Of a stretch of DNA of 64,000 bases, positions 51,206 to 62,504 are shown piece by piece; within the stretch, counting starts at the first letter, position 1; each line of letters begins with the position of its first letter. The stretch is from Trichobilharzia regenti. Lineage: Eukaryota > Platyhelminthes > Trematoda > Strigeidida > Schistosomatidae. Under the pieces are notes generated by a model. The model worked only from the letters and a program-made list of their open reading frames with translations, searched no databases and was not told the origin of the DNA. Position numbers and translations under genes: made by a program. The stretch covers positions 149,683,632 to 149,747,631 of the forward strand of contig OX235270.1 in NCBI GenBank assembly GCA_944472135.2, read 5' to 3'.

Positions 51206-51690
51206 TTCGCTAGGACATGTGTTAAGCATGACTAGCCATCTCCTTCTTTCACCGACGATCAATGTTAGCTGACATAGAATTGATTAGGTTGGAAAACAGC
51301 TAGTCAATGGTGGTCAAACCAAAACATGACTTCATCAGTCAATGAAATCTATAAGAGTTAATTTTAGCCACGTAGGAAGGTGTAGACTTCCTGACTGCTT
51401 GGGTTCTTCGGAATGGTAAAAACAAAGGAAGACTGGCGACAAATAGTGTTTTGTCTCGAAATCCTTCCTCTCAATGCGCAGTGCAGACGCAATATCCAAT
51501 AAAAATCCACTGTCCCTCCATATTACTATTCTTTTTCCCTCACTGAAGCTTCAGTTTATTATCTCTCTTTTGAATGTCTCTTTGATCTCTTATCTTGCTT
51601 TGTGTGGTGCAGGGAGGGAGTGTGGTTACTGGAACTGGTGCACATCTGTGTGAAGTTCTTCGTGGAAGCCAGTCAGTCAGTCAGTATGGA
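51206..51690 (+). mobile_element. RTE-B variant 3' fragment, head-to-head partner 2
   Basis: 'ctaggacatgtgttaagcat', 'ggtcaaaccaaaacatgact', 'gaaggtgtagacttcctgac', 3' UTR 'gtgcacatctgtgtgaagtt' and a CAGT repeat tail. Confidence 0.75.
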
Positions 51691-51790
51691 CCAGCTAGGA
51701 GCAGCTGGAGATGACAACTGAGAATAGGATAAAGTAGACGTGCTGTTGAAGTCCTATGTTCCATTCAGAACCCAAGGGAATATTAATGAT
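51691..51790 (+). mobile_element. RTE-A 3' tail
   Basis: 'gctgttgaagtcctatgttc' then 'cattcagaacccaagggaat' and an AAT-type tail. Confidence 0.65.
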
Positions 51791-51939
51791 AATAACATAA
51801 CGCATCCAATTAGTGAACTTAATGAATCGATGTGGAACTATGCACAGAATTTAAACTTTTTAAGTCGCCACATTTTGAGAAATCATACATTAAAAAGGGG
51901 AACATAAATGCAATCGCATTCATGAAAAGACATATGGAA

Positions 51940-52412
51940 TAATTCGATAAAGAATGCATCAGACATGAAACCTTTAACTTATTAAATAGTCAGTAGAACC
52001 AATGGATCTCGTCTTTCCAACTCACATCATTTATAGGTACAACGTTTTCTCGCTCTTCATTCTGTATTTTATTTTGTTATGTGCTGTTTTGTTTCTCTCT
52101 TCCTTGCAAACTCTACTTAAAACATTCTTGTTCGTTCTTTCACACTCTGTATATCTCGACCATTTTGCTATCGCTTACGCCAGTAAATATGCTAGTAGTA
52201 TCTACTTTTCTAACACCTTCAAACACTTTAATTTTGGCTTTGCTACCGACATACTAATATGTTGTTGAGATAACTTTAATCTATGTAGAACTTTATTTAT
52301 TGTTAATGTAAAAAACTGGATGCAATATTGTAGTAAAATGCTGAGAATTCCATTCTGTATCACAAGTACTGATTTGGAATAAAGCTTATGTTATGTTATG
52401 TTATGTTAATAA
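51940..52412 (+). mobile_element. CR1-like LINE 3' end with (TTATG)n tail
   Basis: 'catgaaacctttaacttatt' and 'aaatagtcagtag' (C-terminal stop), 3' UTR 'ttctgtatcacaagtactga', then a TTATG pentamer repeat. Matches 26745-27200. Confidence 0.75.
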
Positions 52413-53449
52413 TTCATATAGCAAAGAGTTTGCACTTGTTGCTCTCTACCAGATAGACAATCTACACCTTACACACTGTATAGACCAACAGTCAGTGTTA
52501 TCTTACATTGGTCCGATGTTGTGATTTGATTATCCCTAATTTTGTTACTCTTACCTCACCATAACCATCTAGGAATTCGACAGCTATGTGTGCCACTCTC
52601 CTAACATCACAACGAGGTGTAACTTTCTGAAATTCGTTCACCAAAGACAGATAAGAGGATTACTCCACCGAATGATATATAGTCAGGCAATGTGTTTATC
52701 TAGATATATATACATCAATAACCAGTCTCTACAACACAAAGAAACAAACTGTCATCCCTTCATTTTATGAAAAATAACTGAAATTCTGCGTACAAGTAAA
52801 ATATCCACAGTCACTTATACAATTTTACCAATGGAATTATTATAGATTAAAAACAGGAAACCAACTTCCAACCTTTCAAAAAACAGTCAATCAGACCAGG
52901 AAGTACAGAGAAAGTGGTCGTGACTTATGCAGATAAAAGACTATTGATTTTAGTTTTCAAATTGGAACAAAGTAATAGGCAACAAAAGCTACTTAAGAGG
53001 AATTCACATATTAGGCATAACATGCACGAGTCGAAATCAGTGGGGGTGGAGTGGGGTGGGGTTGTACATTCTAGTTACCAAACAACTATATTATTCCCCT
53101 CCAAATGCAATAATTATCTCATATGAAATCATGGAACATTTAAATAACTGCTGTGATGAATGATCCATACAAGAAGGCTGGGGTAAGGATTTTGAATTTC
53201 CTACCGTCACTCAGTCGTCCAACTCCTGTGTTCTTAATCTTGCAAATATCAGAATCGTGAGTTTTCCCTCAACAATTTACCGAAACCTAATAAGGTAGAG
53301 AATATCGAGAATTTTGTCCAAGTCATGGGAACCAACATGATGCATCAAGAGGATGTATACATCGTCTAAAATCCAAACAGGTGTTCGTTGCTAGTGTTAT
53401 CACAAAGTTTAGATTGACAAGTCGCAGATACGACATTGCCAGAGGGGAT
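52413..53449. other. Unassigned intronic DNA
   Basis: No gene or known repeat recognised. A G-rich GTGGGGTGGGG patch lies near 53045. Confidence 0.4.
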
Positions 53450-53976
53450 TACACTGACTCCTAGTTTATAAATAGGGAGCGAAGTGGTAGAGCACGTTGA
53501 CCGCTTCAATTATTTGGGAAGTACCATCAGCCAGTGCCAACGGGTTGATCTCTGACGAAATCTCAGCACGGATACAGAAGGCTAGTTTCGCATTTGCCAG
53601 TTGACGCCGTCTCTGGCGTAGACGTGATATCCGGCTGGCTATCGACCAGAAGGCGGGTGTACTGCTCATCAGTCCACTCCGTCCTCCTTTATGCCCAGCT
53701 GTGAGACCTGGCCACTGAGAGTGGAAGACATGAAAACATTAGCTGTCTTTGATCATAGGTGCCTGCGTTCTGTCTCCCGTGTCAAATGGTATAATAAGGT
53801 GAGCAATATTGAGGTTAGGCTTCGGTCAAGGTCTAGGTAAGGAGGTGAAATCAATCGATGAGGTTGTGAAGCTACATCGACTGAGATGGCTAGAACATCT
53901 GTTGCGTATACCTAGTCATCGCCTTCCTCGATAATGGACAATGTTAGCTGACATGCGGTCAGACTGGAGAAGAGCT
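53450..53976 (+). mobile_element. Older RTE-B copy, left part
   Basis: C-terminal coding region of RTE-B with frameshifts ('gaagtggtagagcacgttga', 'gatctctgacgaaatctcag', 'gcgttctgtctcccgtgtca'). It is cut at 53976 by the full-length minus-strand element and continues at 57748. Confidence 0.8.
53966..53976. repeat. 11-bp target-site duplication (left)
   Basis: GGAGAAGAGCT, repeated at 57737-57747, flanks the full-length RTE-B. Confidence 0.85.
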
Positions 53977-54158
53977 GTTTTATACTGTTTTCAACAAAGA
54001 ACTTTGCACAAATGTGCGGAAGTTCAAGTCGCCACATTCCGTGTAGCACGCGAAGCAAGAGAAGAAAGTACAAGAAAAGCATAATAGAAACAGTGAGCAG
54101 AGGTGTGAGACAAAGGAGTAATAAAGAAATACAAAACAGTTTCATTGAAGATCATAAG

Positions 54159-55793
54159 TCACAGGGAGTGGATGCATCTGCGCCACTGAGAACGATTTTG
54201 AGCCATGTCACCAATTGTTTCCAACCATAGATTTTTACCGTCCCGAGGACCCCAGCCTGGAAGTCTACACCTTCCTACGTGGCTTAGACCAACTGTTGTG
54301 GATTTCATTGACTGATGCCAAGTTTTTGTTTGACCGCCGCTAGCTTTTTTCCAGCCTGACCCTATATCCGCTAACATTGCTCGTCGAGGGAGGCGATGGC
54401 TTGGCATACGTAACACATGTCCTAACCATCTCAGTCTTTGTAGCTTCACGACTTCGTCGATTGATTTCCCCTGTTTACCTAGAACTCTACGCCTAACCTC
54501 CATGTTGCTCACCTTATTATGCCACTTTACACGGGAAATAGAACGCAGGCACCTATGATCAAAGACAGCTAGTCTTTTCATGTCTTCCACTCTCAGTGGC
54601 CAGGTCTCACAACCATAAAGGAGGACGGAGCGGACTGATGAGCAGTACACCCGCCCTTTGGTCGATAGTCGAACATCTCGTCTACGCCAGAGTCGGCGTA
54701 AACTAACAAATGCGAAACGAGCCCCTTGTATTCGTGCTGAGATTTCGTCAGAGATCAGCCCGTTGGGGCTGATGGTACTTCCCAAATAAGTGAAGCGGTC
54801 AACGTGCTCTACCACTTCACTTCCTATTTTTAAACTAGGCGTCGATGTAGTCCAGTCCTGTAACATCATCTTGCATTTGGCGGGAGCGAATCGCATGCCA
54901 AACATTCGTAGATTGCGGCTCAAGGTGTTTAGAAGACTCTGCATTTCGTCAGCGTCTTCGCCTAGAAGGACTATATCGTCTGCATATTCCAAGTCAACGA
55001 GATTATTCCCCGGTAGCAAGTCAATCCCTGAGTCGCTGAAGTCACCTAGGGTTAAGTCCATTAACACATCTATGATGAAGTTGAATAGAAAAGGAGATAA
55101 TGGGCATCCTTGACGGACACCACTGGTCGTCATCAGTTCAGATGACAGCTCGCCGTAAGCCCTCACCTGGCTGTATGAGTACGAGTAGAGTGCCTTAATC
55201 AGTGCAATATATTTTCTTGGAATTCCCTTTACAGCCAAGCATCTCCAGAGAACTTCCCGATCGACAGAGTCGAATGCTGCCTTTAGGTCAAGAAATATAA
55301 TGACTGTTGGACGCCGGTAGGAATGCCTATGTTCTAGAATCTGTCGGAGGGTGAAGATATGATCAATACACCCTCTTCCTGGTCTAAAGCCTGCCTGGCT
55401 CTCTCGTGTTTGTGCTTCCCGAGCACCACTCAGTCTACGCATGATTATTGAGCCTAAGACTTTAGATACTATATTAGTCAAGCTAATCCCTCTGTGATTA
55501 TCACAGGAAGACTTGTCTCCCTTCTTGTATATGGGGATAATCAGTGACTTACACCAACCCGATGGGACTTCTTCTGATTCCCAGACGCTGCCTAGTACCT
55601 CAGTTAATCCGGACAGTAAGCTGTCTCCACCGTACTTAAATACCTCTGGAGTCATTCCATCAGGTCCCGCTGCTTTGCCTAGTTTCAGATTGGTGACAGC
55701 TTTAGTAACCTCAGTTAGTGACGGAGGACCTGTGTTTATATCCCATTCAGGGAGGTGTTGGATGCTCGGAAGGTTGAGCGTGGCTGTGGGCAA
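54159..55793 (-). pseudogene. RTE-B reverse transcriptase and C-terminal domain
   Basis: 544 codons open. About residue 25-60: 'LTEVTKAVTNLKLGKAAGPD' (motif 0/1), then 'SLIIPIYKKGDKSSCDNHRG' (motif 2), 'SQAGFRPGRGCIDHIFTLRQ', 'VIIFLDLKAAFDSVDREVLW' (motif A, catalytic Asp), 'SGVRQGCPLSPFLFNFIIDV' (motif B), 'LEYADDIVLLGEDADEMQSL' (Y-A-D-D), 'FTYLGSTISPNG' (thumb start), 'CETWPLRVEDMKRLAVFDHR' and a conserved C-terminal region 'RWLGHVLRMPSHRLPRRAM' to 'AQNRSQWRRCIHSL'. All RT catalytic residues are intact. The true start is upstream; the ATG at 55793 lies after a frameshift. Confidence 0.92.
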
Positions 55794-56635
55794 ATTAAAC
55801 TGCTCCTCATAATGCTCTTTCCAACGATCCAGTCGTCTATCCTGGAGCTAATTATAGTGCCATTTTTTTCCGAGATTGTCTCACTAATGATTTGTCTTCT
55901 CCCACCCGTTTCCCTGATGAGTCCAAAGAGTTGCCTGGTGTTGCCTATCCTCGAAGCTTTCTCCATCTCTTTGGCTTTTGTCGCCCACCACTGTTCACGG
56001 TCCTTGCGGAGACTTTTCGTAAGTTTCCTCTTGTGCAGCTTTCGCTCCTCATTGAATTCGGAGCTCGCCGGAATAAGTCTTCTAGCATCTATCAGTTCGG
56101 ATGAGGCGGTGGAGATCCAGTGGTTTTTACTCACCTTTGGGTTTACCTTATTCACAGCTTTTACAGCTGTATCTATGGCTGCCTGGATATTTTTCCAAGC
56201 TTCTTCAGGGTGAGCACAGCTGTCGAACACAGATATGTGTTTAGCTAGTTCTTCCTGAAATACGGATTTAGTTTCCTGATCGAGCTGGGGACGTGATGGT
56301 TTTACCGCCAGCTGTTTCCTACGTCCGTTCAGTCGTAAGCACACCCGAGCGCGGACCAGTGCATGGTCGGTATCTACGCACGTGTTCCAGAAGGAGCGAC
56401 AATCTCCTACCGACCCACGCCAACGATAGCTTATTGCTATGTGGTCTATTTGTGTCCAGCGTTGGTTTGATGAAGGGGGTCTCCAAGTCAAACAGTGTCT
56501 CTCCTTGTGTTTGAAGTTAGTGCTTACAAGAAACAAATGATTATCAGAGCAGAACTGTAGGAGACGGTCACCGTTGTCGGTTCGCTGGCACGGAACTCCA
56601 TAGGTGCCACCGACATCCTTCTCAGATTGACACAA
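55736..56635 (-). pseudogene. RTE-B endonuclease C-terminus and linker
   Basis: 299 codons open. 'TDNGDRLLQFCSDNHLFLVS' and 'QRWTQIDHIAISYRWRGSVG' (I-D-H-I motif), 'NTCVDTDHALVRARVCLRLN' (S/T-D-H, catalytic His) are the last endonuclease motifs. The linker has 'HWISTASSELIDARRLIPAS' and basic stretches. The last about 20 codons are out of register after a frameshift near 55840. Confidence 0.85.
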
Positions 56636-56673
56636 TTTCCCTACTTGAGCGTTAAAGTCACCAGCTAGAACGA

Positions 56674-57654
56674 CTATGTCTGAGCGTTTAGCCTTTCCAC
56701 CAAACTAGACAGCTTTTGGTAGAACTCATCCTTCGTTTCATCTGAACTGCAGTCAGTGGGGGCGTAGGCGGAGATTACGAAAAGGCATCGGCGAGTAGTG
56801 CAGTCCTTCCTCCTTCTTACTGATCCGTTCAGGCGGACAGCACACATTCGGCTATCTACCGGGATCCAGTCAAGCAATGTCTTTTCTGCCCTAGTACTCA
56901 AAGCTATCCCTACGCCAGCTAATCCTCGTGAACTAGCTGTGGCATCTCCTGACACCCTCAAGGTGAATTTTGCAGATTCAACCTGTTGGCCAGGTGGGGT
57001 TAGGTGAATAACCACACTTGGGTCTTGTATGCGTGTTTCTGAAACACAGCATACATCAATGGCTCGTGATGCCAGGGTCTTGGCTAGTGATGCTTGTTGT
57101 CCTATTTGGCAAAGTGTCCTAACATTAAGAGCTCCTATATGAAATTGGTGGCGCGGCTTTAAGAGGCTGTCGGTGGTGGTTTTTTGGCTTCCATCGTTTT
57201 TAGTGGACGCAGAGTGGAGAGGAAGTGGAGAGCTATCAAGTCGAGGAGTTGCATCAGTGGAAGGAAGGCAAGATGATAGAGATGAAGATGAAGACAAAGA
57301 TGAGTGAGTAATAGAGAGGTTTCGTGTGCATTTCGGATTGTGAGGGCGATTGTTACTTCCCGGCTGCCCACACCGTGGAAGTTGGTTGCGTGACCGCAGA
57401 GCCCAGGGGACAACTGCTTGAGGCCGGTCACACGCGGCCTGTTTTTGTTTGTTCTTTGTTTGGTGTGTCTCAGTAGCAGATTTATCACTCCCGCCCTGTG
57501 ACACGGCAGCAGGAAGCGCGGTCGTTGTTAATCCGGGCCACGGCCGATCCGGCATGAAATTTTGTAATTTTGTATTGGACATGATGTTGGATTGGGTAGC
57601 TGCTTTTTGTTTAACCGCTATCCAAACAACCTGCCTGGCATGGTAGAACCTCAA
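56674..57654 (-). pseudogene. RTE-B N-terminus and endonuclease first half
   Basis: 326 codons open. Residues 1-170 are Ser/Pro/Gln-rich without a recognised domain. From about residue 172 'FHIGALNVRTLCQIGQQASL' (the N-V-R-T-L catalytic Asn segment), 'DVCCVSETRIQDPSV' (catalytic Glu), 'GLAGVGIALSTRAEKTLLDW', 'LFVISAYAPTDCSSDETKDE' (Y-A-P). The next motif (D-F-N-A) lies in the neighbouring frame just after the stop, showing a one-base frameshift near 56690. Confidence 0.88.
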
Positions 57655-57736
57655 GAGACATAAGTCTCAGCCAGTATAGCTTGATTAGGTCATTGCGGTG
57701 TTCAAGCCCGACCACCACGTCAAGGTAGCAGCTTTC

Positions 57737-58110
57737 GGAGAAGAGCTAGTGGCAGTCAAACCAAAACATGGCTTCATCAGTCAATGAAATCTACAACAGT
57801 TAATCTAAGCCACGTATGAAGGTGTAGACTTGAAGGTTGGGGTCCTCGGGACGGTAAAAACTAATGGTTGGAAACAATTGGTGACATGGCTCAAAATCGT
57901 TCTCAATGGCACAGATGCATCCACTCCTTATGATTTCCAATGAAACCAAATTGTTTTTCGTTATTACTCTTCCCTTGTCTCACACCTCTATTTACTGTCT
58001 CTATTATGCATTTCTTCTACTTTCTTCTCTTGCTTTGTGTAATACATGGAGTATGGCGACTTAAACTGCCGCACATATGTGTAAAGTACTATGTCGAAAA
58101 CAGACAGATA
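57737..58110 (+). mobile_element. Older RTE-B copy, right part
   Basis: Continues the copy cut at 53976: 'ctagtggcagtcaaaccaaa', 'ggtcctcgggacggtaaaaa', 3' UTR 'gcacatatgtgtaaagtact' and a short GACA tail. It begins with the second TSD copy (57737-57747). Confidence 0.8.
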
Positions 58111-58227
58111 TTGCAAGAGAACATCACGTCAATAGTAAGGAAGTCTACGTGTAAGACTATGAAATCTTTCATTTACAGATATATGTAACGCATAAACACA
58201 TGTTAAAATAACACAATATAAACTTAC

Positions 58228-58813
58228 CAGATTCCACAGTAGACTTGCTATTCGACCAATAGGGTAGACAAGTGAATTCACTTTGCCAGTAAGTAATTGT
58301 ACCCAGCATAAATAAACCACAAGAAATACTCGTAGAGAATAGATAGACAATAAAGTAAAAGTGATTTTGCATTCCAACACAATTACATATCCATGGACAG
58401 TGATGATCAAATCTTGCAACACACCGATCACATGTTGCACAATGCTTAGATCTTAATGGTTTACGAATAAAACAAGTTGTACAGAATCTTTGCAGTGGAT
58501 TAACAGCAGGTGGTGACGGTGCCTTTTGTACATAATCTTCATAATTGGTTAAATTTAATTCATTTGGTGAAAAGGCTAATGCTTCTTCGAGCAGTTGAAG
58601 GATAGTCTTTTGTTGTGATTCCTTGCTGACATCACTCACATAACCAGGATCTTTTGTACAGCATAGAATGAAGGAAGTCCATAGTAGAGTGATAAAAAAT
58701 AGAAACCAGAAATGCAATATCCAATGGTCGGGTGTGCGTAAAGTGATATAGAATAAATACGTGACAGTTAGGAGTAATGTTGTACTTGTCGCTAGACTGA
58801 ACAGCATAGTGGC
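58228..58813 (-). CDS. ZDHHC17-like: ZDHHC17/HIP14-like palmitoyltransferase, DHHC exon
   Basis: An internal exon of about 195 codons. Acceptor 'aaattttaacag' before 58813, donor GTAAGT after 58228. Two hydrophobic segments ('[14 protein letters not shown]' and '[20 protein letters not shown]') precede the lumen-to-cytosol '[20 protein letters not shown]' (the D-P-G motif). The cysteine-rich domain '[20 protein letters not shown]' continues into '[20 protein letters not shown]' with the catalytic D-H-H-C, and '[20 protein letters not shown]' is the third TM. All zinc-binding Cys/His are present. The enzyme S-acylates proteins at the Golgi. HIP14 identity rests on the C-terminal exon; ankyrin repeats must lie beyond the window. 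The in-frame ATG at 58807 is internal. Confidence 0.92.
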
Positions 58814-59570
58814 CTGTTAAAATTTAAAGGTATACAAATAGGCCAGTATTAAGACAGATATCTCTTCAATCATGAACTATTATTATTATAAAATATAGAA
58901 TATTTTAGAAGAAACAAACTTCATAGAACCTTCAATCCCTTAACACGGAGAGCCGGGGATAGCACCTGGTATTAGATTAAAGGAAGAAAAGTCATAGTTA
59001 GTTAATATATGGGAGATACAGGCACATGCTTATGCTTCAGTTACTTTTCCTTGTAATGTATTTATTAGCACACTGCTTTGTTAGACTCTTCAGTCTGGAT
59101 TTAATCTTGTCACGAATTGATAAGTCAAAAGAATAACTAACAACTAAATACCAGTCCACTGCCGTTTCATGATCATCTGGGATTCTAAGCCAGTGCGCCT
59201 AAACGACTCTAAAAAAGAGGACTTTAAACTCATCAGGTGACTAGGGAGACAAGTTAATATTCAGACGCTGTATCAGAATCTAAAGGCACCAGATTTCTAA
59301 CTCCTATCAGATTTTGCCATGACGACACACTACCTTTCAATATCATCTATAAGAATGTTTTCAAATTCGCTTCAGTGTGAGTGCTACTTGACATAGCTCA
59401 CAACTGGATCGAACCCACTCCGCCTAATTTAGCTTGCACAACTGAACAGAACAATCAACAGTGGTATAGCAAGTGTGTAAAATAAGTAAATACACAAAAA
59501 ATGTTTCATTTGGGGGAGTGCTAAGTGATAGGCGAGGAATTCTAGTCAAAAAATGCAGGATATCCATCAT
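58814..59570. other. Intron or intergenic DNA, nothing recognised
   Basis: Probably the preceding intron of the ZDHHC gene. No further DHHC or ankyrin exon is seen on the minus strand up to 64000. Confidence 0.5.
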
Positions 59571-59755
59571 TTTTTATTTTTGATCACAGCTTGATGTCAC
59601 ACCAAATTTTTTGGTACAGGTATGGAATTTTCAGCATGTGATATCGGTAGTCCAAATTTTGCAGGCCGACAATAGACATCAGGTGTGCGTTGGCAGAGGA
59701 TCGAACTCTGGACCATGTGCATGATTGGCGAGTATCCTAACCACTATCGACACTT
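59571..59755 (-). mobile_element. SINE-A copy, diverged
   Basis: Minus strand: 'tttgatcacagcttgatgtc', 'tcggtagtccaaattttgca', 'gaggatcgaactctggacca' and the head complement 'gtatcctaaccactatcgac'. Confidence 0.8.
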
Positions 59756-59834
59756 GGCAAAGTATTCAATTATTTAGATTAACATATACCATTAACTCCA
59801 ACTCAGTATAATATAATGCAGTAATTAAAATCTG

Positions 59835-60280
59835 CATTATATATATCCAAACCGAGTTCACTTTTAACGGTTTGAAAAAATGTGTGCATTGGGTACATGA
59901 TATTCATTATTATTACTATTCCCTTGGTTCCTGGTGGAACATACGACTTCAACTGCACGTCTCCACTTGCCACTTCTGTCTTCCTTCTGCTGTACTTTTC
60001 ACCTGCATCCACGTTAGTCCATACTCTTTCAACTCCTCTTTACACGATCTCCTCCATGTCACCCTTGCACTGACGTCCCACTTGCCTCTTCCCTTTCGGG
60101 TTTCACTCGAGCAGTGGCCTGACGCACGATGTCACCCAGCGGCCTCCTCAGCGAGTGTCCAATCCATCTCCACTTTCTCCTGCATATTTGTTGGGCAATT
60201 GGTTCTTGTTTTGTTTGTTCCTATAGTTTCTTGTTGGTGATTCAATATAATAAAGGTTTTTGTATTTCCCAGAAAAAATA
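59835..60280 (-). mobile_element. PLE-type flank interrupted by an RTE-A tail
   Basis: 59840-59910 and 60240-60278 together match 11521-11625 ('ccaaaccgagttcactttta', 'aataaaggtttttgtatttc'). Between them (59911-60239) is a minus-strand RTE-A 3' fragment ('cccttggttcctggtggaac' complement tail, 'gagcagtggcctgacgcacg', 'gtgtccaatccatctccact'). ATTCATTAT / ATTCAATAT flank it, an 8-of-9 match TSD (59902-59910; 60240-60248). Confidence 0.75.
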
Positions 60281-60339
60281 ATATCGTTTTATTATTATAA
60301 TAAAATGAGCATTATTTGAATCTCAGAGAACAATCTTGT

Positions 60340-61200
60340 TGACTTAGAGCAGGCAGATAACATAGTCCTTCTAAATGAAGATGCTGACAAAATACAGTCT
60401 CCTGAACACCTTAAGCAGAAATCTTCAAATCTTTGACAAGTCATTCTCTCTCTCATAAATAAGATGATGATACTGATGCTACAGAACTGACTGGACTACA
60501 TCAACCACTCACAGCGTAAAATTAGGCAGTGAGTGAAGTGATACGGCGTGTCGACTACTTCGTTTATTTGGGAAGTTGCACTAGCCCTAATGGAGTTAAT
60601 GTTGACAAAATCTCAGCACGTATACAAGAAAGAGTCTAGTGTTGTATATCCACCAACACACATCATCTCTGATGTAGACGTGATATCCAGCTATCGGTCA
60701 AAAGACGTGTAGCAGGACGGAGCAGCAGTTAGCTCCATCCTCTACTATGGCTGTGAGACATGGCCATAGAATGTGGAAGACATGAAAATCCCGGCTAAGT
60801 ATCTTTGATCATAGGTGGCTGAGTTTTATCTCTCCTGACAGGGGACATAATAGGGTGAGTAATATTGAGGTTATGTGTGTTGTGTTAGGTAAGGAGAGAA
60901 AGTCGGTTGATGAGGTTATAAAGCTACATGGATTGAAGTGTCTAGGACATTTGTTGAACATCCTGAGCCATCGCCTTCCTCGACTAGCAACTTCAGCAAA
61001 TATTGGATTAAGTTCGGAAGGAGCTAGTGGTGGTGAAACCAAAACCATTAGTCCATGAAATCTTGAACCACGTAGAGAGGTGGAGGCTTCTTGCATGGAC
61101 TCGTCAGAATGCTAAGAACCACTGACCTAAGACTATTGGTGAAATGGCTTAAAGTCGTTATCAATGGTTTAGACACATTCACTCTGTAATTACTCAACTA
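60340..61200 (+). mobile_element. RTE-B variant, decayed, without LTR
   Basis: Close paralogue of 38645-40140 in opposite orientation: 'gttgacttagagcaggcaga', 'ctttgacaagtcattctctc', 'gtgatacggcgtgtcgacta', 'gtaaggagagaaagtcggtt', 'tagtggtggtgaaaccaaaa'. It lacks the solo LTR, giving the empty site at about 60640-60660. Confidence 0.8.
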
Positions 61201-61712
61201 TTTTTTTTAATGTTTCTATTTTGTCTACCGCAAATTTCAGCTCAACACAGTAGTCAACAATACCGTTATTCGACTGCGTCAGGATTGACTTAACTAAAGT
61301 TCGGTGCAAAAACACGATGGCTGCATGTAGTTGTCGAGATGAATCCCATTCTCATCTTCCAAACACCACAACTCGCGATAACACTGGATGACTTGACTAC
61401 TGTTCTTACACTGCGGAAGACACAGTAGACTGACTGAGAAACCAAACATTTATGTCTTCAATTAAGGCAATACTACTAGAAAATACATTTAATTGTTCAC
61501 TTACTATACATAAGCGAAAAAAGTTTAAGACATAATAACAAACATTGTTCTGACTGGACACCGTGCGCCAATAAAAATAATAGTGATAATAATAATGTGA
61601 CAGGTAGTCATCCATGTTATGTTTAGATGTCTAGTTTATACATCACATAAACGCTGACTCATAACATGTCAACCTTATATCCTTAAGGTATATATGTAGT
61701 GCATTTACTAAC
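61201..61712. other. Intergenic or intronic DNA
   Basis: No gene or assignable repeat recognised. Confidence 0.4.
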
Positions 61713-61835
61713 CATTACAGTCATCCAAAACCTCGCCTAGACTACTAGCTTGTCCCAAGCCCGGATAAAGAGGGAGGGTTGGGGCGTGGTGCTAGCAACC
61801 CCAAAACTCAACCAAACCGCTACAGAAACTTCAAT
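61713..61835 (+). mobile_element. SINE-B fragment
   Basis: 'cctagactactagcttgtcc', 'agggagggttggggcgtggt', 'gctagcaaccccaaaactca' and 'cgctacagaaacttcaatgc' follow SINE-B body order; head and tail are lost. Confidence 0.55.
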
Positions 61836-61988
61836 GCACCAATATATTCAAAATTCTAAAAATATAAAAAGTAAGCTTATTTCTAGCTGGAATCGAGGAA
61901 GCGAAATGACGTAGGCTGGTGAAAGCCTTCGGGAAGCCAGTCAGCCAATGTACCCTCTTTCGATGAAAGCAAAAATAAGGATGGGGAT

Positions 61989-62504
61989 GTGGAATGTTCG
62001 TACAATGGAAAGGCTGTCCAGGTAACAGCAGAAATGAGGAGATATAGAATAGAAGTACTGCGAATCTGTGAGAGCAGATCGAACGGATGCGGAAGGTCCC
62101 AACTATCAACTGGAGAGACAATAATCGACTCCGGTCACCCAGAGGACAATCACGAGCACACCGAGGGAGTGGCCATCATGATGTCACCGACAGCAGCCAA
62201 AGCTCTCATGCAGTGGGAACCAATCTCCTCCAGGATAATTACAGCCAGGTTCAACTCAAAAGGAAGGAAGCTTACAATCATTCAATGCTATGCACCTACA
62301 AACGTCTCAGAACAAGAGAAGAAGGAGGATTTCTACAGACAACTACAAACACTAATGGACAACGTCCCAAATGGCGATATCAAAATCCTGATTGGTGATA
62401 TGAATGCGAAACTGGGAAGAGACAATACAGGAAGAGAACTCACCATGGGTCAAAAGGCCCTCGGTGAAATGAACGACAATGGTGAACTCTTATCAGAATT
62501 CTGA
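61989..62504 (+). pseudogene. RTE-A APE-type endonuclease, partial
   Basis: 171 codons. After about residue 15 the family frame holds 'AEMRRYRIEVLRICESRSNG' (catalytic Glu context; the E of C-E-S aligned to S-E-T/S), 'EGVAIMMSPTAAKALMQWEP', 'LTIIQCYAPTNVSEQEKKED' (Y-A-P), 'IKILIGDMNAKLGRDNTGRE' (G-D-M-N-A, catalytic Asp/Asn). A stop at 62502 is followed in frame by continuing family sequence ('ctacatagatttcacc' has a further in-frame stop), so the copy is dead. Upstream N-V-R-T lies in another frame. Confidence 0.85.

Larger units (their letters stand above)
53977..57736 (-). mobile_element. RTE-B LINE, essentially full length (3.76 kb)
   Basis: Minus-strand non-LTR retrotransposon bounded by an 11-bp TSD. 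The 5' end (57736 downwards) starts 'gaaagctgctaccttgacgt' and 'ggtggtcgggcttg'. A single ORF order follows: a Ser/Pro/Gln-rich N-terminus, APE-type endonuclease, Lys/Arg-rich linker, RT and a C-terminal domain, then a roughly 180-bp 3' UTR. Two single-base frameshifts (about 56680-56710 and 55835-55850) split the ORF into three. There are no other large breaks, so the insertion is recent. RTE-type is assigned from the single ORF, size and domain order; the exact named family cannot be fixed from sequence alone. Confidence 0.88.
49080..58227 (-). other. Last intron of the ZDHHC17-like gene (9.1 kb)
   Basis: Donor GTAAGT on the minus strand at 58227-58222, acceptor AAAG at 49080; phase 1. It is filled with SINE-A, SINE-B, RTE-A, RTE-B and CR1-like copies. 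Unassigned stretches inside it: 49080-49224, 52413-53449 and 49857-50094. Confidence 0.85.
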
